A DNA stretch of 64,000 bases from Candidatus Marispirochaeta associata. GTDB taxonomy: Bacteria > Spirochaetota > Spirochaetia > JC444 > Marispirochaetaceae. This document shows, piece by piece, positions 26,612 through 32,945 of the stretch. Under the pieces are notes generated by a model. That model saw only the letters and a program-made list of their open reading frames with translations, was not told the origin of the DNA and searched no databases. Within the stretch, counting starts at the first letter, position 1. Each line of letters starts with the position of its first letter. The translations under genes and the position numbers were made by a program. The stretch lies in NCBI GenBank assembly GCA_001749745.1, contig JWTM01000101.1:310001-374000 (forward strand), written 5' to 3'.

Positions 26612-27729
26612 GTCTCTGCTCCTTGTGCTTCCCGGGCCAGCTGAACGGCGGTGCGGACCGCCTCTTCGGTGTCGTAGAGCGGGGTGAGCCCGGCTTCTTT
26701 CAGGATGCGGTCGGCCTCCTCCTCGTTGGTCCCGCGGATGCAGGTGACGATGGGCCGGTCGGGCTTGAGCTCCTCAATTGCCGCGACAATGCCATCGGCC
26801 ATTACGTCGGCCCGGGCGATGGTTCCGAAGGTGACCACCAGGATTACCCTGGCCTCGTTCTTCAGGCAGAGGCGCATCGCCTCCTTGGCCTTACGGTAGT
26901 TGGGGCCGCCGAACTCGAGGTAGTTGGCCACCCGGCCGCCTTCATAGTTTACCAGGTCATAGACGGTGGTAGTCAGTCCCGCGCCGGCGCACATCAGGCT
27001 GATATCCCCGTCGAATTGCAGATAGGGAATCCCCTCCTGGGCCGCTTCGAAGGCCGCCTCGCTCTCGTAGTACTCCCGGCCGGGTACATAGGCCGGCTGT
27101 CTGAAGCCCGAAGCATCGTCGATGACGAACTTGCCGTCCCCACAGACCAGATTGCCGTCGGCGGTAATAAAGAGCGGATTGATCTCCGCCAGCTCCGCAT
27201 CCTTAGCGCGGAAGAGCTTGTAGAGTTTCATTAAGAGAGCGCTTAAGGGCTTATAGGCTTCCGGGGCGATGCGGTAGGCCAAATCCCGGGCCTGGAAGGG
27301 CATCAGTCCCCGGTCGATGGGGACGATCTCGCGGATGATCTTCTCCGGCGCCTCCTCGGCCAGGGTCTCGATCTCGACTCCGCCGGCGGAGGAGGCCATG
27401 ATCAGGATGCCGCCCGAGACGGGATCGGGCGACATAGAGAGGTAGAGCTCCGACTGGAAGTCGACCGCCTCTTCTACCATCACGGCTGCGCCGGATTTAG
27501 TCCGGATATCCCGGGCCAGCTCCACCGCCTCTGCGGCGGTATCGGCCTTCTTGACCAATCCCGCCTTCCCGCGGCCCCCGTGGAGGACCTGGGCCTTTAT
27601 CATGCAGGGGGCGCCGATGGAATCCACCGCGGCCCCGATCTGCGATTCTTCCGCGGCTAGGGCGTTCTCCGGTACCGGCAGGCCCGCCTCCTTGAAGAGC
27701 TCCTTGGCCTGGTATTCGTAGAGCTTCAC
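26608..27729 (-). CDS. Succinate-CoA ligase beta subunit (SucC) family; probable sulfoacetate-CoA ligase
   Basis: 373 aa. ATP-grasp domain (MKLYEYQAKELFKEAGLPVP; MIKAQVLHGGRGKAGLVK; AELAEINPLF) and a C-terminal CoA-ligase domain. Residues that contact the acid in SucC are changed: VNGAGL reads CAGAGL (247-252) and NIFGGI reads VTFGTI (299-304). This supports a substrate other than succinate. Starts with GTG at 27729, one base after the stop of the aldehyde dehydrogenase gene. No other TCA-cycle gene is near, so it should not be taken as the housekeeping succinyl-CoA synthetase. Confidence 0.88.
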   Translation of the reverse strand: MKLYEYQAKELFKEAGLPVPENALAAEESQIGAAVDSIGAPCMIKAQVLHGGRGKAGLVKKADTAAEAVELARDIRTKSGAAVMVEEAVDFQSELYLSMSPDPVSGGILIMASSAGGVEIETLAEEAPEKIIREIVPIDRGLMPFQARDLAYRIAPEAYKPLSALLMKLYKLFRAKDAELAEINPLFITADGNLVCGDGKFVIDDASGFRQPAYVPGREYYESEAAFEAAQEGIPYLQFDGDISLMCAGAGLTTTVYDLVNYEGGRVANYLEFGGPNYRKAKEAMRLCLKNEARVILVVTFGTIARADVMADGIVAAIEELKPDRPIVTCIRGTNEEEADRILKEAGLTPLYDTEEAVRTAVQLAREAQGAET

Positions 27730-27730
27730 C

Positions 27731-29146
27731 CTATTCCGTCCCTTCTATCCGGTATTCGTTCCAGAACTCGCCCCAGATATCCTTATCCGTCGGTTTGACC
27801 GGGTCGAAGGGGTAGGAGAGCCAGGTGATGTTCATAAAGTGCTTGTAGTAGATGTTCTCGGTGGTAATGTTTCCTCCCCAGGTGCCGCAGCCGAGGGTGA
27901 CCGTCGAGGGCATACCGTTGAAGAAGTTCCCGCCGTTACCGGGGGCCTGGGGTTGGCGCACTAGCACCCGGGAGGTGTGCATCTCGAGCGCCATGCGTTC
28001 CACGTACTCCTCTTTGAAGGTGTGGATGCCGCAGGAGTGGCCGGTCCCGGCGGCGTTGGTAAGCCGGACTAGGGTATCCATCGCCTCGTCGAAATCGCTG
28101 TAGCGCCAGAGGGTCAGCACGGGACTAAGCTTCTCCCCGGCGAACTTGTCCTCCTCCACCGATTCGCCCCCTTCCACCATCAGGATTCGAAAGGGACCCT
28201 CCAGGTCGAGGCCGGCGTCGGAGGCGATCTGCATGGCCGAGACGGCGACCACCGCCGGATTCAAGGCCATGTGTCCCTTTTTATTCGGTTTCCACATATG
28301 GGCTTTGAGGGTCGCCTTCTGGGAGTCGTCCATCAGGAGGGAGCCCTCGGCGAGCATCGCCTTCACGAACTCGTCGTAGACCGAGTCGTGGATAATGACC
28401 GAGTTCTCGCTGGAGCAGGAGGTGGCGCAGTCGAAGGCCTTGCTTAAGGCGATCTTCTTGGCCGCATCGGCCACATCGGCGTCCTCGGCCACGATCTGCA
28501 CCGCATTACCCGGTCCTACGCCGTAGGCGGGGGTGCCCGAGGAGTAGGCCGCCTTGACCATGGCGCCGCCGCCGGTGGCAAGCACCAGATCGACCCGCTT
28601 CATCAGATCCCCGGTCTTTTCGATGCTCGGCTCGGCGATAATTTGCACCAGATCCTCCGGGGCGCCGATGCGTTTCAGTTCTTCCCGCATCAGTTCGACG
28701 GCCAGACCGGAGGATTTTTTCGAGCGGGGATGGGGGGCGAAGATCACCGCATTCCGCCCTTTGAGGATAGAGACTGCGTTCGACGCCGGAGTAGCCGTCG
28801 GATTGGTGACCGGGGTTAAGGCCCCGACGATCCCTACCGGCTTGGCGTATTTGCGGATCTTCTTGACCGGATCATCCTCGATTACCCCCACCGAGGGTTT
28901 GTCCTTAACGTCGTTGATAACGCCTAAGACCTTCACCTTGTGTTTCGTAATCTTATCGGCCACGGAGCCCATGCCGGTCTCATCCACCGCCGCTTCAGCC
29001 AGGCGTTTGATATTCTCGTCCTTGTACATCGCCCAGGCCACGGCCAGGCAGACGTCGTCCACCTCTTTCTGGGTGAACCCGGCGGCGATCTCCGCCGCCT
29101 TCCGGGCCCGCTCGAGTAGGGTATCCAGCTCTCTATCCATTTCCAT
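27731..29146 (-). CDS. CoA-acylating aldehyde dehydrogenase; probable sulfoacetaldehyde dehydrogenase
   Basis: 471 aa of the AdhE-N/EutE/SauS type, which oxidises a two-carbon aldehyde with NAD(P) and CoA to the acyl-CoA. Seen: the cofactor-binding GGGAMVKAAYSSGTPAYGVG, catalytic Cys244 in FDCATSCSSENSV (Cys240 is an extra cysteine), and C-terminal TLGCGTWGGN. No microcompartment shell genes or alcohol dehydrogenase domain are present, which argues against ethanolamine use. In the sulfo-TK setting sulfoacetaldehyde is the expected substrate (role of SqwD). ATG at 29146 sits behind AGGATAGCAGG. Confidence 0.87.
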   Translation of the reverse strand: MEMDRELDTLLERARKAAEIAAGFTQKEVDDVCLAVAWAMYKDENIKRLAEAAVDETGMGSVADKITKHKVKVLGVINDVKDKPSVGVIEDDPVKKIRKYAKPVGIVGALTPVTNPTATPASNAVSILKGRNAVIFAPHPRSKKSSGLAVELMREELKRIGAPEDLVQIIAEPSIEKTGDLMKRVDLVLATGGGAMVKAAYSSGTPAYGVGPGNAVQIVAEDADVADAAKKIALSKAFDCATSCSSENSVIIHDSVYDEFVKAMLAEGSLLMDDSQKATLKAHMWKPNKKGHMALNPAVVAVSAMQIASDAGLDLEGPFRILMVEGGESVEEDKFAGEKLSPVLTLWRYSDFDEAMDTLVRLTNAAGTGHSCGIHTFKEEYVERMALEMHTSRVLVRQPQAPGNGGNFFNGMPSTVTLGCGTWGGNITTENIYYKHFMNITWLSYPFDPVKPTDKDIWGEFWNEYRIEGTE

Positions 29147-29182
29147 CCTGCTATCCTTCAGCTCTCTCTATCGTTTGTTTCG

Positions 29183-29662
29183 CTATTTGAAGTTTTTATC
29201 TTCGATCGCCTGAACGCCCTTAAAGGCGTTGGTCAGGAATTCCTTCTTGAACTCCATCTTCTCGGTAAACTCAACGCCCAGCCAGGCGTCGACGATCTGG
29301 GTCCCTAAGAAGGGAGCGGTAATCCAGCCGCCCATGGTGATAACATTGGCGTTGTTGATGATCTTGCCTCGTTCGCCGGCGAAGATCCCGTCGGCCACCA
29401 CCGCATAGACCCCTTTGTACTTGTTGGCCACAATTGCCATACCCTGGGCTGTGCCGCATATCAGGATGCCTTTGTCGGCCGTTCCGGCCTGAATCGCTTC
29501 GGCCACTTTCGGGGCCTGCTCGAAGTAGGGTTTGGGGGCATCGGGAGATTCGATCCCGAAGTCGGTAATCTCCACGTCTCCCCGCTCTTTAAGGTGTTTT
29601 ACAATAGCCTCTTTTAAGGGAAATCCTGAGAGATCGGATGCAATTGCCAGTTTGATACTCAT
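29183..29662 (-). CDS. RpiB/LacA-family isomerase; probable 4-deoxy-4-sulfoerythrose isomerase
   Basis: 159 aa, usual RpiB length. The catalytic base Cys is kept (GILICGTAQGMAI, Cys69, E. coli RpiB Cys66). However, the ring-opening His99 is Ile102 (GKIINNANV instead of SRQHNDTNV), phosphate-contacting Arg83 is Tyr86, and His10 is Leu11 (DLSG). A tetrose with sulfonate at C4 has no O4 to close a ring and carries no phosphate, so these losses fit a sulfoerythrose/sulfoerythrulose isomerase (role of SqwI). Alignment to E. coli RpiB was made by eye from memory. Overlaps the transketolase C-terminal gene by 4 bases, behind GGAG. Confidence 0.87.
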   Translation of the reverse strand: MSIKLAIASDLSGFPLKEAIVKHLKERGDVEITDFGIESPDAPKPYFEQAPKVAEAIQAGTADKGILICGTAQGMAIVANKYKGVYAVVADGIFAGERGKIINNANVITMGGWITAPFLGTQIVDAWLGVEFTEKMEFKKEFLTNAFKGVQAIEDKNFK

Positions 29663-30606
29663 ACTCGTACTCCTTCTTTCTTTGCCGCCGCTAAAGTCTC
29701 CGCCTTCTCGGCGATGACGGCGTCGTTCATGCCGTAGCGCTCCATCAGATACTCGAGGGTTCCCACCTCGCCGAACTCATCCTGGACGCCGTGGCGCTTC
29801 ATCAGGGTAGGGCGCTGCTCGCACAGCACCTCGGCTACCGCAGAACCTAGTCCGCCCTTGACCTGATGATTCTCGCAGGTCAGGATCGCGCCGGTCTTCT
29901 CGGCATATTCTAGGACCAGCTTCTCGTCCAGGGGTTTGACGGTGTGCATGTCGATTACCGCCGCGTCGATACCTTTTTTGGCCAGCATCTCCGCCGCCTT
30001 CAGGGATTCGGGAACCATCACCATTCCCATGGCGATGATGGTCAGATCCTTGCCGTCCCGGAGCACCTTCCCCTTACCGAGCTCGAACTCTTCCGAATCC
30101 TCGTAGAGTTTGACTCCGCCCTTGCGGTGCAGCCGCATGTAGGTCGGCCCGTTATGGGCGGCGGAGAGACGGGTCAGCTTCGCGACCGAGGTCAGGTCGG
30201 CCGGCTCGAATACCACCAGATCGGGGATGGTGCGCATCAACCCCACATCCTCGAAGGGCATGTGGGTGCCGCCGTTGTACTGGGCGGTAATTCCCGGATC
30301 GGTGCCCACCAGGTGTACCGGAAGCTTAGCATAGTTGGCGGAGAGGAAGAACTGATCAAAGGTTCTTCTGGATGCGAAACAGGCGAAGCTCGCGGCAAAA
30401 GGGAGTTTGCCGACGGCGGCTAATCCGGAGGCGACGCCGACCATATTGGCCTCGGCCACGCCGACGTTGATCGCGCGCTCCGGGAATGATTTGGAGAAAC
30501 TGCCGGTGCCGGTGGCCTTCATCAGATCCGCTTCGAGCACGACGATGCGTTCGTCCTCGCCGGCCATCTCGATCAGGGTGTTGGTGTATACCTCGCGCAT
30601 ATCCAT
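29659..30606 (-). CDS. Transketolase, C-terminal subunit (split type)
   Basis: 315 aa holding the pyrimidine-binding domain (MDMREVYTNTLIEMAGEDER) and the C-terminal domain. The catalytic Glu that activates thiamine diphosphate is present (NVGVAEANM, Glu52). The acceptor-site motif GEDGPTHQP of E. coli transketolase reads QYNGGTHMP (109-117): the His is kept (His115) but the Asp that reads the substrate C2 hydroxyl is Asn111. It pairs with the N-terminal subunit encoded one base upstream. In the proposed pathway it moves C2 units from sulfofructose, and again from sulfoerythrulose, to glyceraldehyde-3-phosphate. A plain pentose-phosphate role is the alternative. Confidence 0.9.
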   Translation of the reverse strand: MDMREVYTNTLIEMAGEDERIVVLEADLMKATGTGSFSKSFPERAINVGVAEANMVGVASGLAAVGKLPFAASFACFASRRTFDQFFLSANYAKLPVHLVGTDPGITAQYNGGTHMPFEDVGLMRTIPDLVVFEPADLTSVAKLTRLSAAHNGPTYMRLHRKGGVKLYEDSEEFELGKGKVLRDGKDLTIIAMGMVMVPESLKAAEMLAKKGIDAAVIDMHTVKPLDEKLVLEYAEKTGAILTCENHQVKGGLGSAVAEVLCEQRPTLMKRHGVQDEFGEVGTLEYLMERYGMNDAVIAEKAETLAAAKKEGVRV

Positions 30607-30607
30607 A

Positions 30608-31441
30608 TTAGTTCACCTCCTGGCCGGTCAGTCGGACGATCGCCTCTTTGGCCGTCTCGTAGTCGAAGGGCATGTTGTGATTCCCCAGGTTATCCTCGGC
30701 GAAGAAGGCGCCTTTGCCTTTGACGGTATCGCAGACGATCATGCTCGGTTTACCGGTCTCGGCGTCCGCCGCCTGAATCGCCGCATCCAAGGCCTCGAGG
30801 TCGTGTCCGTCCACCCGTTGGGTGTGCCAGCCGAAGGCTTCCCATTTGGCAGCGATATCCTCCAGATTCATGATGTCCTTGGAGTAGCCGTCGATCTGCA
30901 TCTTGTTGAAGTCGGTAAAGGCGATCAGCCGGTCCAGCTTGAAGTGGGCCGCGCAGAGGGCCGCCTCCCAGACCTGCCCCTCGTTGGATTCCCCGTCGCC
31001 GATTACTGCGAAGATGCGGGCGGGATTCTTGTCCATCCTAAGACCCATGGCCATGCCGATCGCCGCCGAGAGTCCCTGCCCCAGGGAGCCGGTGGTCATA
31101 TCGATCCCGGGGGTGCGATTCTTGTCGCAGTGGCTCGGCAGCCGGGTGCCGCCTACATTGAGGGTATGGAGCCACTCCTCGGGGAAGAATCCCTTGTCGG
31201 CCAGAACCGAGTAGAGGGCCGGACCGGCATGTCCCTTGGAGAGGACCAGGCGGTCGCGATCCTCCATGCTGGTGTTCTTGGGATCAACCTTCATGTGACG
31301 GTAGTAGAGAAGGGTTAGAATTTCGACGATGGAGAGGGCGCCGCCGATGTGGCCCACGCCGAGATAGCCGATCTGGTCGATGGTTAATACACGTATATCC
31401 CGCGCCTTTCGGGCGAGACTCTTTGTATCGATGGCATTCAC
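30608..31441 (-). CDS. Transketolase, N-terminal thiamine-diphosphate-binding subunit (split type)
   Basis: 277 aa. Motifs: GYLGVGHIGGALSIVEILT, LSKGHAGPALYSVLADKG, TTGSLGQGLSAAIGMAMGL and the TPP/Mg site GDGESNEGQVWEA with the distal N of DFNKMQ. Starts with GTG at 31441; GGAG lies 11 bases upstream. It is the first gene of the operon that runs transketolase N, C, isomerase, aldehyde dehydrogenase, SucC-like, SucD-like, transporter. The divergent ROK gene and a shared palindromic operator lie upstream. Confidence 0.92.
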   Translation of the reverse strand: MNAIDTKSLARKARDIRVLTIDQIGYLGVGHIGGALSIVEILTLLYYRHMKVDPKNTSMEDRDRLVLSKGHAGPALYSVLADKGFFPEEWLHTLNVGGTRLPSHCDKNRTPGIDMTTGSLGQGLSAAIGMAMGLRMDKNPARIFAVIGDGESNEGQVWEAALCAAHFKLDRLIAFTDFNKMQIDGYSKDIMNLEDIAAKWEAFGWHTQRVDGHDLEALDAAIQAADAETGKPSMIVCDTVKGKGAFFAEDNLGNHNMPFDYETAKEAIVRLTGQEVN

Positions 31442-31459
31442 GATACACTTCGCTCCTTT

Positions 31460-31479
31460 CCCGGTAATCCGGGTTTTTT
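31460..31479 (+). terminator. Small hairpin with T run between divergent genes
   Basis: CCCGG-TAAT-CCGGG (31460-31473) followed by TTTTTT on the plus strand. It could stop antisense transcription entering the ROK promoter. On the minus-strand mRNA the same hairpin would sit just upstream of the transketolase ribosome-binding site. The stem is only five pairs. Confidence 0.4.
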
Positions 31480-31481
31480 GC

Positions 31482-31538
31482 TTGACTATTTAATCGTGTC
31501 GTACTTTAATGAATTATTACTTACTTTATGTAAGTAAT
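31482..31538 (+). promoter_or_regulatory. ROK gene promoter with palindromic operator
   Basis: TTGACT (31482-31487), a 17-base spacer and TTTAAT (31505-31510) make a promoter for the ROK gene. A perfect 9-base inverted repeat, ATTACTTAC-N5-GTAAGTAAT, lies at 31516-31538 over the expected start site; its core TTACTT-N5-AAGTAA (31521-31537) recurs in the GH31 promoter. Because the region is divergent, the same site can also control the transketolase operon; no convincing minus-strand -35/-10 pair was found. Confidence 0.65.
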
Positions 31539-31634
31539 GAATTGAATCTATCACTGTTGCCGTGGCTTGTAAAGGGTTTTTCTGTACAGGAGAAAGTATT
31601 CTTGATAAGATCAGGTATACAGAATGAGGCGGGT

Positions 31635-32849
31635 ATGCGCAGCGGGCGACACAATCCTCTCCGCGGATCGGACATCCGGGAGCGAAACGAAAAGATTATT
31701 CTCTCCCTAATCTCCCGCAAGGGCAGGCTCTCCCAGTCCGAGGTGGTGGCCATGACCGGCCTCAAGCCGCCGACGGTCTTAAGGATCTTCGCCAAGCTGG
31801 TCGAGAGCGGGATGATCCGCGTTTCGTCGATTCAGGACCGGGATCCCGAGCGGAAGGGGAGGCGACCGGTCTTCTACGAGCTCGTCCCCGACTGCGCCTA
31901 TGTGATCGGCGTCGATTTCTGGGCCCAGAACGCCTCCATCGTCATCGTCGACTTCGCTAATAATCCGGTCTATACCAGCCGGCTCCATTTTAAGCGAGAT
32001 CTCGATGCCGGGCAGGTCGTAAAAGAGCTGATAGAGCTGATCCGGAGCTCGGTGGAGCGCTCTGGTCTGGATGGGGACGATATTATCGGGATCGGCATCG
32101 GCGCCCCGGGCAGAATCGATACGGCCACCGGGACGGTAATCTACTACGCCCGTATCCCCGGGATGGTGGAGTATCCCTTATCGGAGGAGATCAAGGCCGA
32201 GTTCGACTATCCCGTGCTGGTCAACAACAATACCAATGTGATCGCCCTGAACGCCTGGAATCGGGGCGAATCGCGGGGATTGCGTTCCTATATCACTATC
32301 CTGATCCGTTCCGGTGTGGGCGGCGCCTACCTACAGGAGGGGCATCTCCTTCAGAACGGACGGCAGACCGTATTGGAGCTGGGACATCTCTCTGTGGAAC
32401 GTATTGCCGGGGAGAACGGCTGCGGAGACTCCTGCTGTCTCGAAGACCGGATCGCCGAGGGGACCCTGCTGGAGGAGACGAGTGAACTCTTCGGGATCGA
32501 ATCGATCGAGGAGCTCGACAGTGCGATCGAGAAGGACGACCCCAAGTTGCTCTCATTTCTGGATACCAAGGCCCGTATTCTGAGTTATATCTGCAGCGAC
32601 CTCTATCATATTTTTAATCCCGAGGGGATGCTGCTAATCTCCCGTTCCCGGGCGCTTTCCCGTTTTCTCGCATCCAGGCTGGACGTCCACTTCCACGATG
32701 TCTGCGATTTGCCTCAATCGGTATCGAAGCTGACCTTCTTAGGCGATGTCTACGATCCGACCCAGGCCTGCATCGGAGCATCCCGTCTGATATTCGACGC
32801 CTTCTTCACCTCATCATTGACCGGGGTGGAGACAATCGTCCAGCAGTGA
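31635..32849 (+). CDS. ROK family transcriptional repressor of the sulfo-TK cluster
   Basis: About 404 aa from ATG at 31635 behind AGGCGG. An N-terminal winged helix-turn-helix (RNEKIILSLISRKGRLSQSE then VVAMTGLKPPTVLRIFAKL) is joined to a ROK sugar-binding domain (YVIGVDFWAQNASIVIVDF; GIGIGAPGRIDTATG; VLVNNNTNVIALNAWNRG). A zinc-type cysteine cluster is seen in ENGCGDSCCLEDRIAEG. It lies between and divergent from the catabolic operon. The matching palindromes at its own promoter and at the GH31 promoter suggest it represses both until a pathway sugar binds. The inducer (sulfoquinovose or an intermediate) is inferred. Confidence 0.9.
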   Translation: MRSGRHNPLRGSDIRERNEKIILSLISRKGRLSQSEVVAMTGLKPPTVLRIFAKLVESGMIRVSSIQDRDPERKGRRPVFYELVPDCAYVIGVDFWAQNASIVIVDFANNPVYTSRLHFKRDLDAGQVVKELIELIRSSVERSGLDGDDIIGIGIGAPGRIDTATGTVIYYARIPGMVEYPLSEEIKAEFDYPVLVNNNTNVIALNAWNRGESRGLRSYITILIRSGVGGAYLQEGHLLQNGRQTVLELGHLSVERIAGENGCGDSCCLEDRIAEGTLLEETSELFGIESIEELDSAIEKDDPKLLSFLDTKARILSYICSDLYHIFNPEGMLLISRSRALSRFLASRLDVHFHDVCDLPQSVSKLTFLGDVYDPTQACIGASRLIFDAFFTSSLTGVETIVQQ

Positions 32850-32863
32850 TGTCGATGAATTGA

Positions 32864-32906
32864 TTGACAGTGCCCCGATCTCGTGATTTACTTACAGAAA
32901 GTAAAT
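32864..32906 (+). promoter_or_regulatory. GH31 gene promoter with ROK-type operator
   Basis: TTGACA (32864-32869), a 17-base spacer and TTTACT (32887-32892). The palindrome ATTTACTT-ACAGA-AAGTAAAT (32886-32906) covers the -10 and has the same TTACTT-N5-AAGTAA core as the site at 31521-31537, so repressor binding would block the polymerase. Confidence 0.7.
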
Positions 32907-32945
32907 AAATGAGATCCCGGATAATAATGACAAGCGAGGGCCGAA

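Noticed and set aside
25715-27729. TCA-cycle succinyl-CoA synthetase
   Set aside because: Acid-binding loops differ in both subunits and the genes lie within a sugar-sulfonate operon without other TCA genes.
27731-29146. Ethanolamine or propanediol microcompartment aldehyde dehydrogenase
   Set aside because: No shell proteins, no encapsulation peptide at the N-terminus and no eut or pdu genes in the window.
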